DNA of 14,198 nt from Deltaproteobacteria bacterium (GCA_016874945.1 VGSO01000032.1:1-14198); one strand, 5' to 3'; numbered from the stretch's first letter, positions 1 through 7,616 are shown. The notes: generated by a model not told the origin, from the letters alone. Program-made: numbers and translations.

Positions 1-331
1 CCCGGAAGGGCAATTCCCGAGCCGGGGACCAGATGGCGTTTACCTCGGGCAGGGCATGGTGCAACTCGTTTAAGGCCGCTAAATTGATATCCACCCCGTA
101 CACCTGCCGGGCGGGAATCCGCCGGGCGATCCAGGCCAGGTTGCCTCCCAGGTTGCAGCCGACTTCCAGGGCGCGGTAAATCGGGAACTCATCCAGAATC
201 ATCTCCCAAAAAGCCTGACGACGCTCTGTGGCTTTCCGGTTCCGTTCCATATACTCATCACCGAAATCTCCGCCCCATAAGTCCTCTAAGCGTTCGGCCT
301 CTGAAAGGTTTTTTTCCTGCGGCAGATTCAT
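1..331 (-). CDS. SAM-dependent methyltransferase, pseudaminic-acid-associated type (3' end outside window)
   Basis: The first 110 codons read leftward from an ATG at 329-331, and the C-terminal part lies beyond position 1. The N-terminus has the phrase LWGGDFGDEYMERN, which I recall as typical of the 'pseudaminic acid biosynthesis-associated methylase' family. A glycine-rich SAM-binding motif I follows (ALEVGCNLGGNLAWIA, about residues 54-69), then an acidic motif II (VYGVDIN, about 78-84). A clear GGAGG ribosome binding site precedes the start, 15 nt after the upstream gene's stop, so it is translated from the same operon mRNA. Its likely role is methylation of pseudaminic acid or a precursor. 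The exact acceptor position cannot be read from the sequence. The family call is from recognition of the N-terminal phrase, not a search. Confidence 0.8.
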   Translation of the reverse strand, partial: MNLPQEKNLSEAERLEDLWGGDFGDEYMERNRKATERRQAFWEMILDEFPIYRALEVGCNLGGNLAWIARRIPARQVYGVDINLAALNELHHALPEVNAIWSPARELPFR

Positions 332-346
332 GGGAAAACCTCCATG

Positions 347-1108
347 TCAACTAAATCGCATGTGAAACCCCTGCGCCGCCAGATAGGTCTTCGCCTCCAG
401 GGGCGTCTGTTGGGTAAAATGAAAAATACTGGCAGCCGCGAGGTCCGTGGCCTTGCCGTCCCGCAGCGCCTGCGCCATGTGTTCGTAGTTGCCCGCGCCC
501 CCCGAGGCGATAACCGGAATGGACATCACTTCGCTCACCCGCCGGATCAATTCCACATCGTAGCCGTCCATGGTCCCGTCCCGGTCGATGGAAGTCAGCA
601 AGATCTCCCCCGCCCCCAACTCCGCCACCTTCCGGGCCAAGGCAACGGGGTCCAACCCGGTGGCGCGGGTTCCGGCATGAGTGAAGACTTCATAAGCTCC
701 GCCGGCCAGCCGCTGGCTGTCGATGGACACCACCACGCATTGGGAACCGAACTTTTCGGCAATCTCCCGGATGAATTCCGGCCGTTCCACCGCGGCGGTG
801 TTGACGGCCACTTTATCCGCGCCCACCCGGAGCAGGCGCTGCACGTCCTGAACTGTTTTCACTCCTCCGCCCACGGTCAGAGGCATAAAACATTCATCTG
901 CCAGTTCATCCACGGTTTCCAAGTCGGGGGGGCGGCCCTGGAGAGTGGCGGTTATATCCAGAAAGACCAGTTCATCCACTTCCCGCAGGTTATATACTTT
1001 TACAGCCTGCATGGCGCTGCCCACCCGCCGCCAGGAATCGAAGGCGATGCCCTTTACCAGGCCGTAATCCTTGAATAACAGGGTGGGTATGATACGAACC
1101 TTGATCAT
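347..1108 (-). CDS. wbuZ: HisF-like ammonia-channel subunit of the sugar amidotransferase (WbuZ/HisF2 type)
   Basis: This 253-residue (beta/alpha)8 protein is clearly homologous to imidazole glycerol phosphate synthase HisF (FLDIT 49-53, TVGGG 78-82, SIDRDG 173-178). It sits beside a HisH-like glutaminase and an N-acetyl sugar amidotransferase, the arrangement known from wbpG-hisH2-hisF2 and wbuX-wbuY-wbuZ loci. At HisF position 11, where the histidine enzyme has its catalytic Asp, this protein has Leu (IIPTLLFKD). Asp130 is kept. The residues that form the ammonia gate at the barrel base in HisF (R5, E46, K99 and E168, equivalent to E167) are all present. I infer that it conducts ammonia from the glutaminase to the amidotransferase and does not make imidazole glycerol phosphate. 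The start follows the upstream stop by 10 nt, with no strong Shine-Dalgarno, so translational coupling is likely. Confidence 0.88.
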   Translation of the reverse strand: MIKVRIIPTLLFKDYGLVKGIAFDSWRRVGSAMQAVKVYNLREVDELVFLDITATLQGRPPDLETVDELADECFMPLTVGGGVKTVQDVQRLLRVGADKVAVNTAAVERPEFIREIAEKFGSQCVVVSIDSQRLAGGAYEVFTHAGTRATGLDPVALARKVAELGAGEILLTSIDRDGTMDGYDVELIRRVSEVMSIPVIASGGAGNYEHMAQALRDGKATDLAAASIFHFTQQTPLEAKTYLAAQGFHMRFS

Positions 1109-1118
1109 GGAACCAATA

Positions 1119-1736
1119 TTACAAAGAGAGGAAGTTACGGAGCACCTGGAAGCCTAAACGCTGGCTCTTCTCCGGGTGAAACTGGACGCCGAAGATCAAG
1201 TCCCGCCCCACGGCAGAAATGAACCCCCCGCAGTAAGGGGTGGTGGCAAGAATATGGGCTTCCTGACCATAGCAGAGATGGTAGCTGTGAACGAAATAAA
1301 AATCCTTCCCCGAGGGTATCCCCTGGAACAGCGGGCCTGCGGTCTGTTGGTGGACTTCATTCCAGCCCACATGGGGAATACGCTCATTAACGCGGGTGGG
1401 CTTAAGGCGCCGCACTTCTCCGCCGATCCATCCCAATCCCGGGGTTTCCCTGCCCTCATAGCCTTTGGCGGCCAACATTTGCATGCCCAGGCAGATTCCC
1501 AAAAAAGGAATCTGCCGGTGCACCACCTGTTCCTGCAAGACTTCTTCAAATCCCGCCTGGCGCAGATTGTGCATGGCCGTCGAAAAAGCTCCCACCCCCG
1601 GCAAGATGATATGGGTGGCAGTCTTCAACGGACCCGGCTCAGCTGTCACCGTGGGAACCCCCCCGCATTCTTCCAGCGCCCGGGCAATGGAATCGAGGTT
1701 ACAAAGCCCGTAGTCGATGACTGCCACTCGCCTCAT
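1119..1736 (-). CDS. wbuY: HisH-like glutamine amidotransferase (glutaminase) subunit
   Basis: This is a class I glutamine amidotransferase of 205 residues, normal HisH length. The N-terminal strand is VAVIDYG, and the oxyanion-hole region reads LPGVGAF (45-51). The nucleophile is Cys82 in GICLGMQ, and the His187/Glu189 pair of the triad lies in QFHPEKS. It hydrolyses glutamine and passes ammonia to the HisF-like partner. Given its neighbours, the ammonia should go to the sugar amidotransferase PseA/WbuX rather than to histidine synthesis. The ATG lies 38 nt inside the 3' end of the upstream gene. A GTG at codon 4 is an alternative start, but the conserved VIDYG strand leaves little room for a later one. 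The long overlap points to strict co-translation with its partner. Confidence 0.9.
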   Translation of the reverse strand: MRRVAVIDYGLCNLDSIARALEECGGVPTVTAEPGPLKTATHIILPGVGAFSTAMHNLRQAGFEEVLQEQVVHRQIPFLGICLGMQMLAAKGYEGRETPGLGWIGGEVRRLKPTRVNERIPHVGWNEVHQQTAGPLFQGIPSGKDFYFVHSYHLCYGQEAHILATTPYCGGFISAVGRDLIFGVQFHPEKSQRLGFQVLRNFLSL

Positions 1737-2913
1737 GGGTCAGGTCTTCCGGCATATTGTCATAATTGATCTTGGTGAGATTGCCATAGCGGTCCTTCAC
1801 CAGTTGGCCCCGGGAGTCGCAAACAAACAACTTCTTGTTGGTGAAACGGTCGCATACCCGGATAAATTCCTCCAGAGTCATGTCGATCTTGTCCAAAACC
1901 TCCTGGAGGGGGTGGCCCAGGTAATTCCAGGGGAATTTTCCGTCGTGGGTCTGGACCATTTTAAGACCGTCGGCCCGGGAAATCCGGCCCCGGCGGATGT
2001 GGAGGCAGGCCAGATCGGTGGCCCGGCCGAAGGCGAATTTCAAGAATTTAAAGTAATCGTGGATTCCGGTTTGCACGTTGTCCAGGTTCTCATAATTCAC
2101 CACGGAGCCTTCCACCGTGCGTTGATAGGTCTTGAAGCCGTGGGCTTGAGCCACCAGGGCGTTTTGCAGGCCGTCCCAGGGAAGGTAATATCCCAGGAAG
2201 AGGCCGGTGACCCCCACCCGCTGCAATTCCTCATCGGGGGGATAAGTGTATTGTATAAGATGCTGGCGTTCGATGCCGTCAAGGCCGATCAGGTCGGAGA
2301 CCCGGAGTCCCAAGAGGCCGCCGAATTCTTCCAACCAGCGGCGGGTAAGAACGTGGTCTTCGGCCGCCGCGGCGGGCCCACCATATTCGTTCTGGGGATT
2401 TTCTCCCCAGATGATGAGCGGAATCTGGAACTGCACGGCAATCCGCACCGGAACGGTAAAAATCGTCACGTGTTCCGGCCAGGAAATGTCACCCACCTGG
2501 GTCAGGCCGATCCGGTTGACTTTGTGCCGCACCACCGGGTTGGTGGTCATCTCTAGATAATCGACGCCAAGCCTTTTTAAGTTCTCGATGTTATGACGGC
2601 CGATATCCGATAGCTGGTCAGTGGTGGCGGTGACGCACAGGGGGGTCATTCCCAGTTCCAGCATCCGGATGGTTTGAAAATGGCTATCCTTGCCGCCGCT
2701 TACGGGGATGATGCAGTCATAATTGCCGCCGTCCTTGGAACGGTAGCGTTCCAGAATCTGCAGAAGCTCAACCTTTCGCTGATCCCATTCCACCTGTTTC
2801 CGGTTTTCAAAGTTCCGGCAAGCATTACACACCCCCTCTTCGTCTATAAAGAGATCGGGTTTGGTCTCCGGCATCACGCAACGACGGCAATATCTGAGAT
2901 ATCTATTATTCAT
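1699..2913 (-). CDS. pseA: N-acetyl sugar amidotransferase (PseA/WbuX/WbpG family)
   Basis: This 404-residue ATP-dependent amidotransferase starts with a four-cysteine, probably zinc-binding, knuckle (C9, C12, C29, C32). An ATP-pyrophosphatase P-loop SGGKDS follows at 72-77. The family (WbpG in Pseudomonas O antigen, PseA in Campylobacter, WbuX in E. coli) converts an N-acetyl group on a sugar to an acetamidino group using ammonia supplied by HisH/HisF-like partners, which are encoded immediately downstream here. With pseI and pseG in the same operon, the substrate is most likely pseudaminic acid or a precursor, giving an acetamidino form such as Pse5Ac7Am. A good ribosome binding site (GCAGGAGAAG) precedes the ATG. 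The 163-bp gap to pseI is the largest in the cluster, so an internal promoter is possible. Confidence 0.9.
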   Translation of the reverse strand: MNNRYLRYCRRCVMPETKPDLFIDEEGVCNACRNFENRKQVEWDQRKVELLQILERYRSKDGGNYDCIIPVSGGKDSHFQTIRMLELGMTPLCVTATTDQLSDIGRHNIENLKRLGVDYLEMTTNPVVRHKVNRIGLTQVGDISWPEHVTIFTVPVRIAVQFQIPLIIWGENPQNEYGGPAAAAEDHVLTRRWLEEFGGLLGLRVSDLIGLDGIERQHLIQYTYPPDEELQRVGVTGLFLGYYLPWDGLQNALVAQAHGFKTYQRTVEGSVVNYENLDNVQTGIHDYFKFLKFAFGRATDLACLHIRRGRISRADGLKMVQTHDGKFPWNYLGHPLQEVLDKIDMTLEEFIRVCDRFTNKKLFVCDSRGQLVKDRYGNLTKINYDNMPEDLTHEASGSHRLRAL

Positions 2914-2999
2914 GAAGCTTCTCCTGCAATTACCCAGGATTTTTTCCGGGGTTGGGGGATAGATGGTTCAGATACTGAAAACGGCCGGGCGGTGTAACT

Positions 3000-3028
3000 C
3001 ATTAACCGGTTTCTCATCTTGTGGTCAA
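3000..3028 (-). promoter_or_regulatory. Possible weak internal promoter before pseA
   Basis: In the pseI-pseA gap the minus strand shows TTGACC (3023-3028), a 17-nt spacer and TTAATG (3000-3005). The -35 is good and the -10 is poor. It would give the amidotransferase trio an internal start. This is a pattern match only, and the rest of the 2914-3076 gap shows nothing else I can name. Confidence 0.25.
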
Positions 3029-3076
3029 ATTGCCTCGCTAGGATGATGGTAGCATAAATTTCACCCAAAAGTAATC

Positions 3077-4141
3077 TTACCCGGTCTTGGAACTCCCGAG
3101 ATAGCGCCAGTGGAGGGGGGTCCCCCGGGGGAGGTCAACCGCGGCCCGCCGTCCCAGAACCTCATCCAGGTATTTGGGGGGCAATCCCTGCCCCGGCCTG
3201 ATGGAGCGCACGTTTTCCGGGGTGAAAACTTCCCCGGCCTTGATATCCCTTACGGCAAACAGGGAGCGCCGAAATGTCAGGCTTTTGGCCTCCTGACCGC
3301 TGGCGCCGTATTGCACCCGGCCCAGGGCCTTTTCCGTGGTGCGCACTGCCTCCACCATGGCCTGGAATTCCCGGGGTTCCAGGGAAAAAGCGCTGTCGGG
3401 GCCAGGGATATCCCGAGATAGAGTAAAATGCTTTTCGATAATGCAGGCGCCTAAGGCCACCGCGGCCACCGGCACCGCAATCCCCAGGGTGTGATCCGAC
3501 AGGCCCGCGGGCAGGCCAAAGGCCGCGGCCAGATGAGGAATGGTATGTAAATTCATCTCTTCCGGCGGCGCCGGATAGGCGCTGGTGCACTTGAGCAAAG
3601 CCATCTGGGCGGCCCCGGCCCCCCGGGCCGTTAGCACCGCGTCGTCAATTTCCGCCAGGGTGGCCATGCCCGTGGACATGATGATGGGTTTGCCGGTTTC
3701 CGCGATACGGCGGATCAGAGGCAGGTCCACTACCTCAAAAGAGGCGATTTTGTAGGCCGGCACGTCCATTTTTTCCAAAAAATCCACCGCGGTATGGTCG
3801 AACGGGGTGGAGAACAGGTCCAGGTCCAGCCCGTAGGCGATTTCCTTCAGCTTCGGCTGCCACTCCCAGGGGGTGAAAGCCTCGCGATACAAATCATAGA
3901 GGTTTCGACCCTCCCAGATGGTGCCCTCTCCGATTAGGAAATACTCGTTGGAGCAATCGATGGTTATGGAGTCCGGGGTATAGGTCTGCAGCTTTACGGC
4001 ATCGGCCCCGGCTTCTTTGGCGGCTTGCAGGATCTTGACCGCCTGGTCAAAATCCTGGCGATGGTTGGCGGACATTTCGGCAATGATATACACCGGATGC
4101 CCCGCCCCGACCTGCCGCCGGTTTATTTGGATTTCTTTCAT
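3077..4141 (-). CDS. pseI: Pseudaminic acid synthase
   Basis: PseI condenses 2,4-diacetamido-2,4,6-trideoxy-L-altrose with phosphoenolpyruvate to give pseudaminic acid in the cytoplasm. The 354-residue protein has the NeuB-type TIM barrel: IIAEMSANH (19-27), KLQTYTPDSIT (50-60), STPFD (111-115), KIASFE (131-136) and STGMAT (156-161). The two metal-binding histidines of the family lie in SDHTLG (H217) and EKHFTL (H238). A C-terminal SAF/antifreeze-like domain follows (about 292-350). The phrases AEMSANH, EGRNLYDLYREA and TPWEW match PseI better than sialic or legionaminic acid synthases. Length is normal. It starts 12 nt downstream of the PIG-L gene stop, within one operon. Confidence 0.93.
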   Translation of the reverse strand: MKEIQINRRQVGAGHPVYIIAEMSANHRQDFDQAVKILQAAKEAGADAVKLQTYTPDSITIDCSNEYFLIGEGTIWEGRNLYDLYREAFTPWEWQPKLKEIAYGLDLDLFSTPFDHTAVDFLEKMDVPAYKIASFEVVDLPLIRRIAETGKPIIMSTGMATLAEIDDAVLTARGAGAAQMALLKCTSAYPAPPEEMNLHTIPHLAAAFGLPAGLSDHTLGIAVPVAAVALGACIIEKHFTLSRDIPGPDSAFSLEPREFQAMVEAVRTTEKALGRVQYGASGQEAKSLTFRRSLFAVRDIKAGEVFTPENVRSIRPGQGLPPKYLDEVLGRRAAVDLPRGTPLHWRYLGSSKTG

Positions 4142-4153
4142 GATTGCTCTCTC

Positions 4154-4846
4154 TTAGCGAATGGCCCGGATCAGCTCAAACGCCTCGGCCGCCTCCAGAC
4201 CCGCCATACTTCCCCATCTCCGGGCTATGGCGGTAATGGCTTCCGGGGAACGGGGGTGGGGAAAGATACGCACCTCCGTTTGGTAATGGGACAGAGCAGC
4301 TAATTTCATCTCCAGAGTATTGGAGATATCCACGAAAACATTAGGTTGAAAAACCGGTCCCAAGCGGCTAAAAGCCCATTCCGTGGAAGAAGGGACTTCA
4401 TAGGTGTACACTTCCCGAACGGGGTGGCCGGTAAGGGGCCGGGTGGCCGTGAGCGTGGCCTGATGCACCACCCGATGGTCAATATTAAGATCACCGCCAT
4501 GATGGGTGTAGACCACCTGGGGCCGCACCTCCGCGATTAACTCCTCAATAATCTTAATTATGTCAAGCAAGGGCATGGTATCAAAACGGTTGTCGGGTAG
4601 ACCGTAAGCTAGAACTTGCTGGGCTTGGAGGATTTCTGCGACTCTTTTACTTTGGCTGGCCAATCGCTCGATTTCCGACGCGCCGACTTGTTCCCGGTGG
4701 GGGTAGCGGGCAGAAATGCCTTCCCCCAGGATAGCGATATGCACTTCGCACCCGCTCTGGGCCAACCGCGGGATTGTGCCTCCGCAGCCTAATACCTCAT
4801 CATCCGGATGAGCGGCGATAACCAACACCGGGGATCGGTTACTCAT
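4154..4846 (-). CDS. PIG-L/LmbE-family zinc de-N-acetylase
   Basis: This 230-residue protein has the family signature HPDDE at 13-17 after a hydrophobic strand (VLVIAA) and before GCGG. The second metal/catalytic motif is THHGGDLNIDHRVVH (114-128). PIG-L/LmbE enzymes remove N-acetyl groups from sugars or sugar conjugates using zinc. Here it lies between pseI and the PseG/H side of a pseudaminic acid operon. I infer that it exposes an amine on a nonulosonic acid or its precursor so another group can be attached; substrate and order of action are not visible. Its ATG overlaps the upstream methyltransferase by 8 nt, so the two are probably co-translated. Deacetylases of this type recur in nonulosonate clusters, but I know of no firm biochemical assignment. 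Confidence 0.85.
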   Translation of the reverse strand: MSNRSPVLVIAAHPDDEVLGCGGTIPRLAQSGCEVHIAILGEGISARYPHREQVGASEIERLASQSKRVAEILQAQQVLAYGLPDNRFDTMPLLDIIKIIEELIAEVRPQVVYTHHGGDLNIDHRVVHQATLTATRPLTGHPVREVYTYEVPSSTEWAFSRLGPVFQPNVFVDISNTLEMKLAALSHYQTEVRIFPHPRSPEAITAIARRWGSMAGLEAAEAFELIRAIR

Positions 4847-5633
4847 TGGCGGCCTCTATCATCATCACCCACTTTTCATTTGTAAAGATCTTCTCCCGTG
4901 CAAAATATTCACTTATTAAATCCTGTAGTTTCTGGAGCTTGGAACCATCATAGAACGTGGTGTTTTTCCAATATTCAATTAAACTTTCTGGGTTATCCCA
5001 TTGGACATAATTTACCATTGTATGTATTTTTATTTTATTAAAGCATCTGATTGCCCATGGTATAACAATGGCTTCCATGAAATCTTTGCTGGTGTACATA
5101 ACAAATGGAGGTATATCAACTCCAACTTCTGATAGTAGATTAAATAAAGGTCTATTATTAAACCGATACGGACCTATGATTACTATTTTTCCACCCGGTC
5201 TCAACCAATTTAATGCGTTATCGAGTGTTTCTTGGGGATTTTCGCTGTAATATAGACCGTAACTACAAAATATGAGGTCAAAAGCCGGTGGCCTGATGTT
5301 ATTTCTCTCTAATGAAGTATTAATTTTTTCCATTTTAGATTCAATGGCAGTTAATCTTACTCTTAAATCAATGCCAATCTTATTTTTCAGTTTTTCTATG
5401 GCATCTTTTGAAACATCAAGTGCAAATACATGTCCATTCTCTCCCACCAATTCCAACAAGGGCAGTGTCTGGTAGCCGGTCCCACAGGCTATTTCCAGAA
5501 CAACCGACCCTGATGGAACATCAAGTCTCTCGAAAATCCATTTAATGAAATCTATTTGCTGACCCTTAAAATTCTCAGTGATTCGTTTGTCCAGCCGATC
5601 TGAGGAGCGGGCTAAAGAATCTATCGATTTCAT
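4839..5633 (-). CDS. Class I SAM-dependent methyltransferase, AT-rich
   Basis: This is a 264-residue Rossmann-fold methyltransferase. Motif I is VLEIACGTGYQT (about 45-56), motif II is VFALDVS (about 69-75), and the post-I acidic/aromatic strand DLIFCSYGLYYSE lies near 119-131. A motif III-like LRPGGKIVIIGP follows at about 144-155. The acceptor is unknown; O- or N-methylation of the nonulosonic acid is a reasonable guess from the neighbours. Base composition stands apart: lines sampled at 4861-4980 are about 35% G+C (42 of 120), against about 80% at 6901-6960. Many Ile, Asn and Lys codons end in A or T. This indicates acquisition from a different background. The start is preceded by GAGAGG and lies 10 nt after the pseG-pseH stop. 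Confidence 0.85.
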   Translation of the reverse strand: MKSIDSLARSSDRLDKRITENFKGQQIDFIKWIFERLDVPSGSVVLEIACGTGYQTLPLLELVGENGHVFALDVSKDAIEKLKNKIGIDLRVRLTAIESKMEKINTSLERNNIRPPAFDLIFCSYGLYYSENPQETLDNALNWLRPGGKIVIIGPYRFNNRPLFNLLSEVGVDIPPFVMYTSKDFMEAIVIPWAIRCFNKIKIHTMVNYVQWDNPESLIEYWKNTTFYDGSKLQKLQDLISEYFAREKIFTNEKWVMMIEAANE

Positions 5634-5643
5634 GAGTACGGCT

Positions 5644-7149
5644 TTACCTCTCTTTGCTCCTGATATAATGGATACAATCGTTCCCTCTTGCCTTTACGGC
5701 TGGGCCCATTTTAAAACCCGCCTTTTCAAAAGCCTTAATAGATTTTAAATTTTCCGGTTTTATAAAAGCATTAACCGTGTGAATATCAGTCTTGTTAAAA
5801 ATATTGGTTACTGCTTCATTCAGAATTATTTTCCCCCAACCTGAGCCTCGAACCTTCCGGTCGATGTTGATGTCGATCTCCGCCTCTCCATGGGGCTGAA
5901 TATCAAAACGCACCTGTCCCACGGGTTGATCATTTCCGTCCAGAAAAATAAAGTGAAGACAGTTGGGGTCGCCTAACTTCTGATGGAACCAGTTGTGGTG
6001 TTCCTCCCAGGAGATATGGCGCCGGGAAAAAGATGCCGCCCTGACTTCCGGGTCATTGACCCATTCCCACAGCAACCTGCAATCGGTTTCCCGCACCGGC
6101 CGCAGCCGCACCGGTTCCCCCCGGAGATGCATCAGGACCCGGTCAACCCCTTCACCGTCCACCAGCCTTTGACCGGCGGCAGACATTTCCTGGCGCCGGG
6201 CCTCAGAGGTTAATAACCGGGAAAGCTGCCCGGCTATGGCCCCGGGGCTCAGTTGCGCATGCCATCCCAGGTTTAAAGCCACTTGCAGTTCCTGGAGCTT
6301 CTCGGCCACGGGGGCCTGGTTTTCGGCCAGAACCACCACCAGGCATGGCAGGCCCAGGAAGGCCGTTTCCCAGCAGGTGCCGCCTCCCGCGGTAATGCCC
6401 ACATCGGCCCAGGCTATCAGTTCGGGCATATTGGCGACACTATTCTCCAGGCGGACGGGAAAGGGCATTTGGCCCACCCGAGCTTGCAGTTCCCCCAGGT
6501 GTGGATTTGCCCCCCCGGCCAGCACTACTGCCTCCAGGCTGTTCGGTTCCATTTCTCTCAGGGCCTGAACCACTTTCCCGGTGACATTATCGGGGTCTGA
6601 CCCTCCCAGGGTCACCAGAATTTTCCGGGCCATTGGCGGAATTTCCCGCCGCCACTGCCGCCACGGCCCGAATTCCCGGCGCAACAAGGTGTAGCGGGTT
6701 CCCAAAAGCAGGCTGGTGTAAGCTTCCCGGTTTGCATATAGGCCCGCGTGGGCATGAGGATTCTGGTTGATCACGAAATCGGCCCAGTAGTGCGGGGCGT
6801 GACCGTAATCGTCGATAAACAACACAGATAACTGAAATTCCTTGAGCCCGCGCTGGTATTCGGAGCCGAATTGGTAGCCATCCACTACCACCCAGGCCGC
6901 CCGGCGCTCCCGCGCCAGGGCTCCGGTGCGTCGGGCGTCAAGGGCGCTTCCCGGCGACGCGTCCAGATGGATCACTTCCATGCCTTCAGAGAGCACCCGG
7001 CTTCCCAGGGCCGGGGGCGTCTGGGCCATGGCAAAGGCCACTTCCCCGCCCCCATCCTGCCAGGCCTGGGCCAGGGCCAGGCACCGCATGGCATGGCCCA
7101 GGCCCATATTCACCCCGGCATCCACCCGGAAGAGACAAGTCATCCTCAT
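5644..7149 (-). CDS. pseG: PseG-PseH fusion: UDP-sugar hydrolase plus GNAT N-acetyltransferase
   Basis: The 501-residue protein joins two pseudaminic acid enzymes. Residues 1 to about 340 are PseG, a GT-B-like hydrolase that removes UDP from UDP-2,4-diacetamido-2,4,6-trideoxy-L-altrose. Visible motifs are FRVDAG, GLGHAMRCLALA with the family's active-site His (H19), LVTLGGSDPDN (178-188) and ITAGGGTCWET (252-262). Residues about 346-497 are a GNAT acetyltransferase equivalent to PseH, which acetylates N4 just before the PseG step. Its acetyl-CoA loop is RGSGWGK (434-440), followed by NLKSIKAFEKAGF. PseG and PseH are separate proteins in the best-studied pathways. Fusion couples consecutive steps. 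The last ~65 codons are AT-rich like the next gene. ATG at codon 3 is an alternative start. It is the first gene of the operon visible here. Confidence 0.9.
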   Translation of the reverse strand: MRMTCLFRVDAGVNMGLGHAMRCLALAQAWQDGGGEVAFAMAQTPPALGSRVLSEGMEVIHLDASPGSALDARRTGALARERRAAWVVVDGYQFGSEYQRGLKEFQLSVLFIDDYGHAPHYWADFVINQNPHAHAGLYANREAYTSLLLGTRYTLLRREFGPWRQWRREIPPMARKILVTLGGSDPDNVTGKVVQALREMEPNSLEAVVLAGGANPHLGELQARVGQMPFPVRLENSVANMPELIAWADVGITAGGGTCWETAFLGLPCLVVVLAENQAPVAEKLQELQVALNLGWHAQLSPGAIAGQLSRLLTSEARRQEMSAAGQRLVDGEGVDRVLMHLRGEPVRLRPVRETDCRLLWEWVNDPEVRAASFSRRHISWEEHHNWFHQKLGDPNCLHFIFLDGNDQPVGQVRFDIQPHGEAEIDINIDRKVRGSGWGKIILNEAVTNIFNKTDIHTVNAFIKPENLKSIKAFEKAGFKMGPAVKARGNDCIHYIRSKER

Positions 7150-7512
7150 CTTTGCTTATCTTCCGGTGGAAGCGGAGGGGCCTTGGTAAAATCGCCGTTT
7201 TGATATTCCCGCCCAGTTTCGGCGGTTAGGCCCGGTCTGTTCAAAAACCGTCTGCGGTTAAGGTGGTGCGCCGGGCGTGAATATGCCATGGATTATGGTG
7301 GCGGCCGAAAGATGCGGCCTGGAATTAAAGTCAGAAAAAATTCGCTCCGCCAAGGGCGGAACCCCTTAATTATTTTATATAACATACAATCGAAGAGATT
7401 GGGAATAGCCGGAGTTATGCGGGGCCAATTGGTCGGCGGTTGCAGGGGCAGGTCTGCTTTCGTATGGTGGCCGCATCAGGCTTGGCCCAGGAGCATGAGT
7501 CTTTTTCACGCA

Positions 7513-7526
7513 TCAGATTAATCTGA
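7513..7526. promoter_or_regulatory. Perfect 14-bp palindrome, candidate operator or repeat remnant
   Basis: TCAGATTAATCTGA is its own reverse complement. With one mismatch it extends to GC-A/C-GC on each side. It lies about 365 bp upstream of the pseG-pseH start, in non-coding DNA. A symmetric site of this size could bind a dimeric regulator. The flanks TTTTTCACGC and GACGCAAAGG also resemble the CACGCAAAG ends of repeats elsewhere in the window, so a degenerate repeat is equally possible. Confidence 0.35.
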
Positions 7527-7598
7527 CGCAAAGGAACACGACAATCAGGCCCTCATGGAGCGCCACTACCGCACCCGCGAGACCACCGACCGAGGGAG

Positions 7599-7616
7599 AA
7601 AGGGCGGGCGCCCTTT
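7599..7616 (-). terminator. GC hairpin just after the decarboxylase gene
   Basis: AAAGGGC-GGGC-GCCCTTT forms a perfect 7-bp stem with a 4-nt loop, 18 nt beyond the minus-strand stop of the decarboxylase. The downstream minus-strand sequence (TCTCCCTCGG) has only a poor T-tract, so it may be a weak terminator or a member of the GGGCGGG hairpin repeats found at 9536 and 11529. Confidence 0.4.

Noticed and set aside
344..1078. Plus-strand 244-codon frame over the HisF-like gene
   Set aside because: It is a shadow of a gene with clear motifs on the other strand; its composition is implausible.
347..1736. Histidine biosynthesis hisH-hisF pair
   Set aside because: The Asp11 to Leu change and the linkage to an N-acetyl sugar amidotransferase and pseudaminic genes indicate a sugar amidination role, and no other his genes are present.
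3077..4141. Sialic or legionaminic acid synthase
   Set aside because: The phrases AEMSANH, GRNLYDLYREA and TPWEW, together with the PseG and PseH domains in the operon, fit pseudaminic acid synthase better.
7288..7521. 77-codon plus-strand frame as a gene
   Set aside because: It has no ribosome binding site, a composition typical of chance frames, and ends in the palindrome.
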